The position numbers and the translations under genes were made by a program. A DNA stretch of 64,000 bases from Morinoia aosen (Eukaryota > Arthropoda > Malacostraca > Amphipoda > Talitridae), in NCBI GenBank assembly GCA_030386875.1, contig CM059567.1, forward strand, positions 84,561,130 through 84,625,129, read 5' to 3'. Below the pieces are notes generated by a model. That model was not told where the DNA came from and did not search any database. It saw only the letters and a program-made list of their open reading frames with translations. Shown one piece after another: positions 24,021 through 37,400 of this stretch. How positions within the stretch are numbered: the first letter of the stretch is position 1; the number at the start of each line of letters is the position of its first letter.

Positions 24021-27000
24021 TTTCACAGAAGGTAGTTTGTACGCCTTTTTGGGCTAGTGAGTCTAGCGGAAAATGTGGCAGAAATGTTAAACACTTAAAG
24101 TATATGCTCATATATGCTGTTATAATTTAATAGGATTAGTTATAGGGCGCACTGAAAACCTCAACACTTATTTGTCTTCACTAGAATGTTTAAAGAGTCG
24201 TTTGAGGACTAAAAAGGTAGCTTTGTACAAATTGTGAGCATTCTCCAAAAATTTTAAAATATTTACGGAATGTGTAGCAACTTTATTGAATCACAGTAGT
24301 CATAAGTGATACTATCACTTTTATACTCAATCCTTCGTTATTTCCCATGAGCTTGTCAAATTTTTTCACCATATAATGTAGATGTTGCGTACTAGTGGAG
24401 AAAAAGTTATTTTCAATGAAACAAAATTTGTCTCGTTTAAAATTGTACTATGGCGTCCTTTAGTTGACGCTGACAGTCATTTTATTTCTCCAACTATTTA
24501 GGATTTAAAAGTCTGTCAGATCCATTTGACTTTTACCAATTTGAGGATACACAGTCTGCCGTTTGAGCGGTTTACCTGCCCAAGACTTCAAGAAACTCGT
24601 CCAGTCAGTTGAACGACATTTCGTAGCAGTTTTTCTGGTATGTAAGTACGTCAAAATCACTCCTATGCTTTGAAATTTTTACTGAGTGAAGCTTAGCAAA
24701 ACGCACTGTTTTCATGTCCTCTTCCCACGCGATCCTTACACTCCTTATTACACTTATTTTGCCACCTGCATAATCCCAAGCATAATAGTCGGAAGTAACT
24801 TCAATAAACCCATACTAAATTCATATTGTACTTCAACCATGAATTAATGGCTTATTCCCAAGATAAAAGAAGTGTATGCGTTCAAGAATAATAGCTTGCA
24901 GCTGCTAGTGTAGCGGTTTTTTCTCTGCATCCTGGCAGCTTTCCCACCCATTAGGCTCCCTCTTTCCAGCGCGGCGCCGGCACTCCGCCCCCGATAGCCT
25001 TCTTGTATCGATCTCAGCACAGCTGCTCATCGCGGGCTTTTGAAGGTTACTCGGCTGCCCTACACTAGCAACACCGCTTTATACTCGCTTCTGCTAACTG
25101 TGTGCCCTCTGAACTGATACTCACGCTGTGGCATTTTGCATCGACTTCGTCCTATATGATTTTGAAGTTTTCTCTGCGGGTGCACAATAATCATCAGTTA
25201 TTTTGTCGTGCAGATAACTGGGCTATTTCATATGTTTGATATTCGCTGTGTTTGGGGATTAATTGAAAATTCTAAATTAGGTTTTAACTTATACGTTTTA
25301 GTGAGTAGCCCATAGGTATCTGACCTGTATTTCTTTGAAGAGGCTGGTGGTGATCCAGTGACTGTTGATGGAAACCGGTGTAGGTAAACAGTGCCGTCAA
25401 CAGAGGTCTTGAAGGCGACAAAATTAAAATTTTATGTTCTAATAATTAACGTACCAGTGAAATTTTAATCACTCTGCACCGTTTAAATTATTTTTAACTC
25501 TTACGTTCATAGTTTTCTTGTGATATACATTCAAAAAGAATGAGTTAATCTTGAGTCACTATATATATGCCTGATCATTGTTTACAGTTATGGGAGCTGA
25601 ATTTTTGAAAAATTCGTGTGCCTCTATAAATGGCTATTTCATAAACATTACTGAATTTGTCCAGTTTGGCATTTTGTATAAATTGCAAGGATTATTATCA
25701 AATATTTTCGAATTGCAGGGGCATTACAACAATTAATTAGTTTATTTACCCTATCAGCATATTAGTACGAACAATCCTATTCAGTGAAAAGGCCGTTCAC
25801 CTCCAGGGCACAGAAGTCAACTATTGCGTCTCGAAACTTTGTTTCTCATTGTTCGCGTCTTGTTTTGGATTGCAAGCCAATTAGAGAGCTGGAGGAATTT
25901 TATCTCTATCAGGAAGAAAAAAATGAAAAATCAAAACGAACAAGTAATTTAAGTATGACACCAAATTTTATTTTTTCGTAAAATTTTGTGTTTTTCGGTT
26001 AGTGAACTAAGTGTCAATCGTGTGTTGCCATCAGTTGAATGTCAACTTTACAAGTGTAGTAAACTTGGATATTATTATAATATAATTGAATTACTACAGA
26101 TTAAATCTTCAGCATTTATTTTCGAATGAATAGATTTGAATTTCAGAGTTATTTTCAAGTAAAGTCTACACAGGAGAGTTTTTGTTAGAACAACCTGACA
26201 ACGTTCCACACTTTAATTGATAGCTTGTACAAAATTCTGAAAGTTCTCAGCAACGGCGCATGAAGTTTCACAGAGTAGTATTTGATGACATCCGAAAATC
26301 AATATTTTTATAGAGTTGAATTTTTCACAGTATGCTACTATTCAGTTGTAAAAATAAGTACAAGAAAATTGATCATTTTCTCAAGAGAAAGAAACTCGAC
26401 ATTTGCATCAAGCAAATAAGCAGTTGCACCATTTCACTACTGCTTCTACTATAGATTGTTTTAGGATATTAAGTGAATTTCATTTGATGAAAACGAATTA
26501 AAACAAAAACAGATTCCGAGTCGATCAGTCATGGAAAGCATAAGGTAGAAAAATTCATCATTCTTCTTTTTTGGTTTTTCCCATGTATGTATTTTGAATC
26601 CGATGAATGACATTCTACACAATTTCAATTTATCCGTAATATAACGCATTTCTAAGTCGCCACTTAGTTGCCGTGACAAGATGATGCAAAACTTTTTCAA
26701 GTTAACTCTAAAATACATTTTAAGTATACCATAGCTCAGTGATTGCATTAAATGCTAAAATTTCTTGCACAAAGGATCTTTTAAGGTTATTTTTTTCTAA
26801 AGAGGAGCGTGTGTGCACACTTAACTTTAACACTCGCTAAAAGTTGGTCTGGCTTTCGAGGGAGAAAGAAATTTCATACGGAAATTCAGTAGATTCTGAC
26901 GACTGTTTCTACTACTGCGAGCTAAAATTGTAAGTTTAAATGAATCCGAATTGTTCAGTTCTGCTGAAAATGATTTGAGGGAGAGTATGCCACCTGAGCA

Positions 27001-30000
27001 TCATCGACGATTTGTTCAGGTTTTCCGCTTAAATTCTTTACGTTACCAGAGCAGGCATATGATAACTCATTCAGCGATAAGAGTTTTACGTGACCTAAAC
27101 GAGGGGTTTTTGAGAGGTACATATGCTTTGCTGATTGGCCTCAGAACACCTTTTGGTGCTTTTATCAGGAAACGTGAAACTTCTTAAGATAGTTCATGCA
27201 TTATTATTTCTAAAATTGTAAGTGTTAAAGTGTCAAGACACTTGTACGCTTTGATGGAATTATTACTTCCGCCTCTGACAGAACGTTCGCAAAATGGACA
27301 CGTCTACGAACCTCCTTTGTAACGAATCTTTGTCTTGATGAACGTTCATGTAGTAAGCATTCGTAACTTTGTCATCGAGTAGAGCATGATTACTGTTTGT
27401 CTGCTTTCGCTTTGCAAAAGCAATAACATCAGAGGCTTGTTGACCCAAGTTCAGTTCGTGACCCGTGGGGTGAGGTCCGAGCGCGGCAATGGGCCAGCCA
27501 CGTGCCGACAGCGTGCGGCGCCTCCCACCCAAACTGATCTGGCCTGGGCAGTGCGCCAGCCGCTCCCTCGCTGCCCTCTGTATTGAGCGACGGGCAGACG
27601 GCTCCCTTATGCCGCTCTCAACCCTCCTTTTTAGGGCGACTCTGTCTTTTGGCCCCTTGTCTCTGCAGTGTTATTATTAGCCATGACGATTCCTGGGCAA
27701 TTATTGTTTTTAGGTTGTGCTCTATGAATGGTATTGAGCTGAGTTCGCATTTCGTTGATTAAATATCCATGTAATTTGACGTGTTGTGTTCAAAGTGCTC
27801 CAGTTCACCCACACACTGCTTCTTTGGAGAAGACGTCTTCTCTCTCTGGTACTATGTTTGGTTCATTTCATATTCATTTGGTAGGAATTAGTTTAGTCCC
27901 GCTGTATGTTTTAGCTAAATGCACTGGGATTTAGACCGAAATGACCGAAATGAGTGAAATGAATGAAAATACCCAAGTTATTTTTTGATGAAATATATTT
28001 TAAGCATCACCTTTTTTGCGTTACAGACGTTGCTATACTGGCTTAGTAATTAGTTTGTATATTGACTAGTTTGTACGATCATTGATATTTTGATCACTTT
28101 CGTAGATGTTTTTAGAGCTGTATAGCACGCATTTTGATCTGGGCTGCAATTTTCAACATTTAATTTTACTCTTTGCACTCAGTCCTGGACGCGTTCGAGG
28201 TAAGATTTCGTAAATTTTGTTCCCATATACTTTATGAGAGTTTTGAATTATTTTTTACTCCTGCATTTGGAAATTTTTATCCGTTGAAAGTGTTCATTTG
28301 TTTTATAAGTGGTAATCGTTCTGACAGAACTTAAAATTGATTCTTCTGATAAGAAAAAATGGCTGATTGTGAGAGGTTACGTATTTTTCATCATTCCACG
28401 TTAGTTTACTTGGTACGCCTCATCATTTATTGGTTGCATGGCATAAGGTGTCTCAGAAACAAAGCCGTGGAAGAAAACATGTATTATTTAAATGTTTTAG
28501 GATATAACGCATAACACTATAACAAAATTCACAACGCTTGTGAAAGGTGTCTGAAAATATTTTCTTATTGAGAGGAATCAGAGGTAACTTCTCGCCATTT
28601 CTAACCTTTCGATTAACTTTTCCGCAATTTTCATCAAAGACTTGTACTCTAAATTCTTGATTTCTACTTACATGTTTCTTTTTTGAAACAACGTTTGTGT
28701 TTACTCTATTGATGCACACTTCTCAGTCTTATCGCGAGAGAATCCATTAATCCCTTAAATGCGTGGTTTCTGCATAAGTCGACCGCTTTGTTTGGTAATG
28801 TTAACTGGTCTTTTGACCAGACTAAATCCAACGGGATTCTGAGCGAAAAAACGTGTACTAAAAAACTACACATAATCGGTGCTCTAAAGAGCTAATTAAA
28901 AAAATTGTGTACACCGACTGCCACTGTGACGAAAACACTCGGAAGTTATCAGGAATTCTTTTCCATGATTGAATATTTTCAAGCCAGTTTCAGAAATTTA
29001 GTGAAATACTGAAATACAGTATTTTTGTCCAATGACCTTCAAGTAATGAAGCTTTAACATGACGTACTTTCTGCCAGAACGTGTCTTCTTGAAAATAGTT
29101 TTCTCGTTAAATAATTCTCATTATTTTTTTGATTTTCAAGCGGTATTAAGTGGTGAATTTTGTACTTTCACTCTTTGAAAGTTACCCATAACTTCCCTTA
29201 CATATATTTTGCTTTGCTTATAATTAGCACTTGCTCATTTTAATTCTTTGAACTCATAGACCTCCGTTTACGATATCCAGTTTAGAAGATAGTTTACAGA
29301 TCGTTTTCTTCTCATGTGCTTACCATTAAAAAGCTCAAATTAGGTGGAACGTTTTATGTTTTCATTGCTTGATCTGTGTTTTCTAGTTCTGCGAGCTACG
29401 TACACGGTCTTGCAAGAGGTACGCTGAGGTACTTACTATTTTGCGCTGCTGATGCTCGTTTGAGCATAAATGCAAGTATGGAGAGGAGACGAGGTCATCA
29501 GGTATACTATGTTTTTTAGTGTTACTAGCTTTTTCGTAGGTGGCAAAGATTTTTTATTTTCATATTCAAATTAAATGACCAAATTGTTACCGGCCGCAAT
29601 GTCACGTATTGGAATTTTTGTGTTGCAAATTTTGTCAACTTCTATCTTTTTCGCTACTTTATTTTTACGGTAGGCGGGAGGTCGAAAATAAAAATTTTTC
29701 CGTGGCGAGAGTACTGAGTTATTACGTAGATGATACCAACATGTTAAATAAAGAATTTTTTATTCGAGCGGCTCGTAATTTGTATTTCAATTTTCCTTTC
29801 CTGTGTTCATTTTTAAAATCCATTTTTTGGAGGCATTCTATAAAATTGAAGGTGTCTCAGCGGAAAGAATATTTTCCAATCAGAAATGTAACTAATCCCA
29901 ATTTCGCGACCACCTACCCTGGGTAAAAAAATTGAGCTAACTAGGGGTCGATCGCAACTAATAGAGAATGAATGAACCAATATTATTCATTGACCACGGG

Positions 30001-30194
30001 ACAGATTTTCAAAGAATTTACGTCGTCGTAAAAGTAGAGCTGCAGCGCGTAATGCTGCCTAGTCGAATTCACAGAACTTACACTACCGTCTCTACCGCCA
30101 CGATAACATAGATGGCATGATATCCAGCCGCAGATCTATCACTGACGATGCGTTCGTCAGGACACGCTGCTGGTGACGACCCCAATCTCTGCAG
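24021..30194. other. AT-rich stretch with two GC-rich patches
   Basis: 24960-25060 has an acceptor-like CTCCCTCTTTCCAG at 24957-24970 and an open frame but only a poor donor. 27430-27680 is CpG-rich and open in several frames on both strands (for example 27263-27532 minus), with GTGAGG at 27470. Either might be an alternative first exon or a regulatory island. I cannot fix strand or boundaries. Confidence 0.3.
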
Positions 30195-30269
30195 AGCTCG
30201 GGCGCAGCGCCAGCGTTGTGTTGTCAGTCCCCCTTTGGTCGCCTTCCTTTCGTGCTCGTAACTGCCCAG
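30195..30269 (+). CDS. possible 75-bp internal exon
   Basis: The acceptor CCCCAATCTCTGCAG ends at 30194; the donor GTATTG follows CTGCCCAG at 30270. Entering in phase 1, the exon reads LGRSASVVLSVPLWSPSFRA... and leaves in phase 1, so it can join the exon ending at 20023 (or 19804) to the one at 31156 without a stop. It is also open in phase 0. The donor is weaker than consensus and no domain is visible. Confidence 0.2.
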
Positions 30270-31155
30270 GTATTGACTCACGGCGGAGCGCATGGGCAAC
30301 GAGTACTTTGTTGTTTTTATACAGTACAATTGCACCCACTGTCGGCTGTATTACAATATAAATTAATCACTGCAAAGACGGTTCTATGAACACTCTCGAG
30401 TGCGTTAAGTATAAGGTGAAGGCGCAAAATTAAACTCTTCAGGAGTTAGTCTTCACGTTTTCGGAATGAATTGTCAAGAGAAAAACGGCTCTTAGCTTGC
30501 CGCCTACATCTGCTCAGGTAAGTCTTATCATGGAAACCTGTACAGCAACAGTTCACGGAACAGAAAACTTTTATGAAAATTTGAGTTACCAAAATCATTG
30601 CAGAACTCATCTCAGCACTGAAAACTGTCAAAAGACCTACGAAGCACAAATTTCTCAGCAGTTTTTGCTCGATGAATTTGTCGGCAGCTTTATCTTCGAG
30701 TACGTTTTCTTGCTTTCGAAGCGAGAAAATAACAATGATGCACACTGTACCCGAGTAACGTTATTTGATAACGCCAGAATTTTTCTTACCTAATTCTCGG
30801 CGCCATCAAATTAAAATTTTTGACTTGCGTCTAACTTTTTGTTCACGCAAAATCTATTTAGGTTTTCGTACTTTCCAGCTACATGTCTTGCGCTAATGGT
30901 TTCACGATAATCTAGGTCTGATCATTTTTAGATCTATTTGGCCAAATTAGAACCGTGTTGACGTGTAAAATGTGTATCTCAATAAAACGTAGTCTACTTT
31001 CTCCTCTAGTTCCGTTCGTTTCTAGAGAGAATTTTTTTTTTTTAAATTGATTGCATCTGTTAGCGGGATGTGACCGCAACATTTTGTGGGACGTTCGCTC
31101 GTAGCTCGACCTGCACCGCGGGTTAATTAATCACGCGCTGCTCTCCTGAGTTCAG
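30270..31155. other. spacer with one isolated perfect donor
   Basis: CAG|GTAAGT at 30515-30523 is a perfect donor consensus, but no convincing exon lies in front of it. Confidence 0.3.
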
Positions 31156-31219
31156 TTACTTCCACCGCACCAGGCCCCTATTCTGGGAATCAGGCGCTCT
31201 CAAGTGGCAGCGTACACTT
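31156..31219 (+). CDS. possible 64-bp internal exon
   Basis: An acceptor with tract GCTGCTCTCCTGAGTTCAG ends at 31155. Entered in phase 1 the exon reads TSTAPGPYSGNQALSSGSVH, low-complexity Ser/Gly/Pro of the kind seen in disordered transcription-factor regions, and ends in phase 2 at a GTGAGC donor (31220). Phase agrees with the exons proposed at 19680 and 30195. Other frames are also open, so this is suggestive only. Confidence 0.22.
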
Positions 31220-31224
31220 GTGAG

Positions 31225-33480
31225 CACACCAAAATTTCAATCTCACTAAAAATTGAAGCATGATCGTGACTCGTGTCTTGCTTCACATGACTTAGAGTAA
31301 ATGGTCTTTCAAATTTATTGCATCGACAGTATTTGTTTTTATTAGGATAGTAACAATTGTGTTTGAATTTTTGTGTGTCATTTCGACTAGTGTGTCATGT
31401 GCTATTCAATAGCATTTTTTGTAGTATGAAAATATTATAACGGTAGTTCAACTATATCGCCTCTAATGCGTTAGAAAATTAAACTGTGTGTCAAATTATA
31501 TGAAAGACTCCGAACAAATTCCATGAGTGAAAATGACGGTATTCATTGTTACTTTATAGAGAAGTGAGTTTACATTATTTTTTACAACGTCTAATGTAAA
31601 TTGCTAAGGAAGTAGGTTCAGTCCTCAACTGCCTGTAATACCAAGATTTAACATTACATTTTCTCGATTGAATTAAGATGGCTCATTGCTCTCCACAGCC
31701 AGTGCTCTGGGACCACAGCACGGTCAGTCGTGCAGCACACCACATGTGAAGACAGCCTGATCAGTGCACCTGCTCTGAGCAACAGCTGTTCGTTTAACAA
31801 ACATGTTCCCCTTATCTCCTTGCTATGTCGACTTCAGCTTTCACGGAGATTCTCTCATACTGTATATTAAATTACACTAGCCAAATCTAGGTCTAGTGTA
31901 TGTAGACTTGTACGTACTTTCACGTGAACATCTGAAATTGGGTTCCGCTTAATTTTTCTATCCAGTGTATTATGCAGAAATGATTTCAACAATTTTAACT
32001 TAAAAATGATAAGTCTTAAAATTTTTTATCTCATGATTTTACTGTTTTTAAGCAAATGGCTTCTGTGTAATGTGGGTCATCGAATAGTTCGAGCGCAAGA
32101 AGCGTAGTGTTCACTTGGACAATCCAGAGAATCTCTCAGAAAAAGCAATAGATCAAGCAGCACTTACGAGAAGCAGATCGAGAATGTATCTTGTTTCACA
32201 TTCAGAAATATTCGCGAAAAATTTGCATGATATTCAGTAGGAGAATTCCTGAAAATGAATTGCTTCGGTATCGGGTTCGAGCCCGAGACCGAGAATGAAT
32301 TCTTTTGCAGGGTAGCATTGTCAGAAAATGAACAAAATTGGCAAAGCGGAAAATCTTCAACTACATTTTGTTTTTATTAAAGTAACTTCCTTGTTTGAAA
32401 AAAAAATAATAGTTTTACTTATGAGGTATGTGATGGCGAATAATATTTGGAATGCTCTGTTGATTTAATGACTTTCTCTCAGAGCATTAAATGAAGTTCA
32501 AAGGTGCAAAAATAGTTTAAACATGCATCGCATTTAGTTGAACCTGCTTAATTTTTGCCACTCATTTGTAAATGCTTGGTCATCTCTTTATTTCAAGGTT
32601 GCACTAGAATTTTAAGTTCGTTTTGTGTGACTATTTGATAAAAGTTTAATTTTAACTACGATTTAGTTTTCGTTATTATGTTCAAACGCCTGTTTCATTA
32701 TCACATCTTCGTGGGAAGCAATCTGATTTTGAAATGTCGGTGTACTGACAGAGATGACGACTCCAGTTAAAATGTCCGGCCCAACATCCGGCAGACCTAA
32801 CGAGCTAAATATAGCGTCAGGTGGTGTTGCCTGGTTGATCTTTCGCTTTAAAAATCGACAGTGGGAAGCCAAGCGCTTTTGTGTTGCAAAAGACCTTTGT
32901 GTTAATACATACGCATGAATTACACATTCTGCGTTCGGTTTACGCGAATAAATGAAAAAGACACAAAGGGAGATAAAGTGGTGACACACTAGATAAACAA
33001 TTTATTATTTCATCAGTCACTGTTTTGTTCTTATTGAAGCCGTGTGATGTTATTTTGCGATGACTGACAACGGTGAGTAATGCAGCCTGTTACATTGGAA
33101 AGTTGGAACTGGGAACAATATGCAGTGCATTTAAGCCTGGGTCTGAGAGCCGCGCATGACTTGGCTTCTATCGTAGCCTCGGCTTCGCTTTCTGATTCCC
33201 GTACGTTTTCAAAGAAAGCTAGAGCGTTTATTTGTGGGTTTTCGTACGTGATATCTGCGTTTCCTAACATGAGAATTGTTATTGCGTAAACAGTTTTATT
33301 GTTTCATTTACAATTTGAAGCGAAAGTTCCGTTTCACTTTTAACAACTCTTTTTTTTTTGCTTTGAAAAGTGCAATATTTTGTTCTTCCTATACATCATT
33401 TAAATGCCAAAAATTATTCTTGTTCTTTGATATACTGTTTCATTCATGAGATAAGTTGAATTGTTGAGCAGTGATTAAGC
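31225..33480. other. spacer; overlapping antisense frames at 32663-33289
   Basis: 31698-31747 has a good acceptor and open frame but a poor donor. Two consecutive minus-strand frames (33270-33031 and 32989-32663) and a 69-codon plus-strand frame (33080-33289) occupy one segment. A plus-strand ATGACTGACAACG|GTGAGT at 33060 follows an Inr-like TCAGTC at 33013. None is decisive. Confidence 0.3.
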
Positions 33481-34497
33481 ATGGAACATGAACGTTTGGC
33501 AATAATCCTGATACACAAAGCTGGCAAGTCTGATTCCCGTATTTTGAAGCATCTCACTTGGTACGAATATGAGTTGAGGTTAATTTATAGAGGCTTCAAT
33601 TGGCCAAGGGAGACCCAATTTACGGAAAGTCGCTCAAGAATTAACCGTTTTCGGCATGTTGGCTCTTTCAGGCTCAAAAAGGGCATCAGTAATAGGGTCT
33701 CAAGAAATCCCGGTCGCTCAATGTGACAAAATAACTGCAAAACTGAACGTTTTAAATGAATCTGTATTGCGAGTCGTGAATGAGGTGTAGGACTCTTCCC
33801 TCCCCTCAAAAACGAAGAAACTTTCACATCAAGACAATTAATTCGAAGAAGAAGACATTTGATAGAATTAAGTCGCACGCTTAGACCATAATCCGCAGAC
33901 GATATTCCGTTTACTAACAAGAAACTTTTGCCTCTAGAAGGCGCCCAATTTTGCCAAAATGACAGGGTGACAAGGCATCAAGTGATTACTGATGACAAGG
34001 CATCAACAAAGTCCAAAGAATGCCAGAAATGTTAACCGAACTCAAAAACTTGCATCAGTGATGGTTCATGCTGAAGTCTTCGAAAGGCACGATTGCTCTT
34101 GTTTTTGTGCTGTAAGGAGTAAAAATTTGCGCTAAAAGTTACGAAGTGCTCATTTTTGAGCCTGCGGCGAAGCACTTGAGCCATGACATGTTCATTGTTG
34201 CTTCATTTTCCCCCACAAGATTATAGGGGCCTATCCACACGCCGACAGCTAGCGCTCAGAGGCAGCTTCGTGACAACAATTCAGTTATTTCCCTCAAGCC
34301 TGTTCTCAATCTCATGGATTTCAGTATCTGGTCTAGCTTGTAGGCCAATGCCTGGGCCAAAATTCACCGCTCAGTAGCTGCTGCAAACGTTCCTCGAAGC
34401 TTTAAAAGTGGACCAAAATCCCTCATGAAGCATGGTTTGAGAGTTGTACACATATGAAGATTTTGCGAAGCTGTATACACCTTTCTAAAAAATTGGT
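33481..34497 (+). pseudogene. decayed Tc1/mariner (IS630 superfamily) transposase
   Basis: The ATG at 33481 starts MEHERLAIILIHKAGKSDSR, the helix-turn-helix start of a mariner-type transposase, followed by a worn NPGRSM block (about 33705-33725). In another frame 33897-33970 reads PFTNKKLLPLEGAQFCQNDR, the counterpart of the catalytic FTDEK...NRQNDRV block with the first aspartate replaced by asparagine. ASVMVHAEV (about 34047-34073) matches ASVMVWAGV, and LMDFSIWSSL (about 34312-34341) matches LNP(M/L)DFSIWS after the last catalytic residue. The three blocks lie in different frames with several stops, so the gene is long dead. Terminal inverted repeats are not recognisable. Confidence 0.8.
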
Positions 34498-37400
34498 TGA
34501 GATTTGTTAAAAATTGTGTTACTGAAACCTTGTGATGATAAAACTCACTTGTCAAGTTGTCACTAGGTATAATGTATAAGTGCTTGTGTGAGGTTCTTCA
34601 AAATTATAAATTAAGTCTATGATTGAGTTAAAACGCAATACAGGCTATTAGGCCCAGCAATACGGACATTCATGTTGCAAAAACAACATTCTTAGGCAAA
34701 ACGGAAGTACCGAGTGATGTTCGGTCGAAAATTGTACCGAATATCCTTCATGGGTAAGGTGTAATATTTTTGTACAGGTGATAGAGCTAGCTTTGAACGG
34801 CCTATTTTACTGAAACACTGTTCTACGGAATCCCATAGAGGATTTGCTTGAGATTATAAATTCATGGAAATGTCAATGAAAATAATATACAAGTAAATGG
34901 CCAAGTTTTTTCGATTAGAAAGGTTACGCTTTATTCATTCATTCAAAATGATGACGAAACTGGAAAAGGCGTGAAACATGTCGAGTAAATAAGGTGTTGA
35001 GCAGGTGATGGTCAATCAGGTTCGGACTCACACTTGATGCCATCAAATGAAAAAGTAAGAAATAAAAACAACACTTGACTGTAGTTTCAATTTTCATTTA
35101 CTGCGTAAGATAGCGGAATAAATTACGATACCTGGTCCTTCTGAATGGATTTTAAATTATTCATAAAAATTGCCCGTTTCCAGCTGCAATTGTTGATAAA
35201 GGTTATGAAACGTTTTAGTTTTTCACGCGAAAACAGGAACGAATCATTGAAATCAAAATGATTTCAATCAGAAAAACATCAAGATTCAAATGCTTTACTA
35301 TAAAAGAATGATGCGTTCTGCTCTCCTTAACACAATTCTTTGTTCTAGTCATGTACATTTGTTTGTAATTTTATAACCTTCAATAGTGATTAGGGGACTT
35401 TAAATTTAGTGACAAATCATATATGAAACGGTTTAATGGGTTTGGAATTTTGGAGCAGGCATAAACATTCGGGAGACAAAGGTAGCTGAATCACTTTGGT
35501 TTCATATCTTACTGCATATGTCTCCTTTTGCTTCAATCAAGTCGTCTCTATAAAGGCGTTCTTCAAGGTTAGTCTTGCGTTACTTGTCATTCCTACCTGG
35601 TATTGCATCCACTTACAGGGTTGTGCATTGGTTTGCTAATGATAAGGTCATGCGATTACGCTCAGTATCCTCAATATAACAACGCCAATAAAACTATTTA
35701 AAGTTAAACCAGTGGAGACAGAAAGCTTTTGAAAAGTACTCTCGAATATATTTTCTCTCACACTCGAAGATTTTTTTCGCGCTCCTTCTGGGAGTTAGGA
35801 CTGGATCAGTGTTTGTGTTGTCAGACCTTACATTGCCTAAAACCTGAAGGCAATATCTAAAATGTGAACATGGAATCATGTCTGTATTTTGAGATTGTAT
35901 ACAAAGTAAGAACAGAGGTGAATTTTTCTTCCTGTCGTATCTTATCGTCAAACACCACCTTGGCTCGGGCGAACAAGAAAATATGAACTATGGGCATCTA
36001 TTACACACAATAATCAGTTAAATTGCTTCGTAGAAATAAGCAGACCTGATTTAAGGATTTGTGAAGTCGTCCACGCTTCAAAAGAGCCCATTTGGTGTAC
36101 TCCCTGGTTGATAGGTGGTCAAAATGATATTTTACCTCACCACTTAGATATTTTCTCTGACATTCTCTTCTATCCAGAGCTCTGTAGTTGTTTAGAACCT
36201 CAACACTCTCATCAGATGCGTTGCGAAAACCTTAGTCGACTTCTAGATATGGTGCAATTGATGAGCAAATTCTGACAAAATTCCTGTTGTGCTTCATCTT
36301 GCCTTAACTTCTACGTTATCGTTACAGTTCTATTTGGATTCACATTCTGTTCCCACTTAAGCCTAAATTGGTCTCAGTGGGTATCGAGCATCAGTTGCAA
36401 TGCTTGGATTGTTATTTTTAAAATCTGGCCGTATCGTCTATGTAAATATTAGTTTTATTACTAATAGTATAAAGCTTTCATTTCATTTGAAATCATTTTC
36501 TATATACTCCAAATGCAATATGTTGTTGCTTACAGCTCTCGTGATTCAAAGTCCATAACTTGAAGATCTCTTAATTCTATGGAACCCAGATAAATAATTC
36601 ATGCTGAAAGTCATGTACAGGCACTAATTGATATTCAGCCGGCTTCGGCTTCTAAGTTAATCTTGAGGTCCAAATGCATAATTAGGAAGCTGCTTTGTTC
36701 TATGATACATATCGTAGTCGCTTCGGAATAATCTTCAGTGTGGTACTCGAAAGTGATTAATGGACTACAGTTCAGAGGTGCTTTGTATATCCCTGTTTAT
36801 GATTAGTTCAGTTGATTTGGTAATTGTCGAGTAGATAAGATAAAGTTATGTTCAACACAGATGATAGTACATTATTTGTGACTATTTTCACAATTTGAAG
36901 AAGAACAGGTAGTGCGAAATGGCGTAGAGTCATGCAAAGTCAGTTCGAATTTACATAGAATTTTCTCTGGAGAATAATTCTAGTTCGATAGTGCAATCTT
37001 TTTACGTCAAAAATGGCAGTTGAAATAATTTTACTCGACATCCCACTTTGAGGAACCATGACTAACCAAAGTGTGTCGAAATCTGAAGAACAATGATGTA
37101 ATTTGTTTTCTCAATTTTTTGTTCGCCTATTCTAAAATATAACCATAAACGTTCAAAATAAGGCGTTAAAATATGTTGAAGAAATTTTAAATGCTAGGAA
37201 AAGCATTCAAACTTTAATGTGTAATTGACACAAACACCAGTCAAACTACCAAAAAATACAAATAACTCACGAAAAGTTTTTCGAAATTGTCTAGATTTCT
37301 TTGGTATTTATAATGAAAGTATAACTTATTTGCATTGGCCGTATCACATCTCAGCTAAGTCGCCTCTGTTTCCATCTTCTATAGTCTGTACAATGAATTT

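Noticed and set aside
31698-31747. Short exon after CTCTCCACAG
   Set aside because: Open in all three frames, with a weak donor (GTGAAG), so phase carries no information.
32272-32310. tRNA-like T-arm GGGTTCGAGCCC
   Set aside because: No matching A box, acceptor stem or anticodon arm upstream; a small inverted repeat is enough to explain it.
33031-33289. Overlapping 79-codon minus and 69-codon plus frames
   Set aside because: They contradict each other and neither has consistent splice signals or a known motif.
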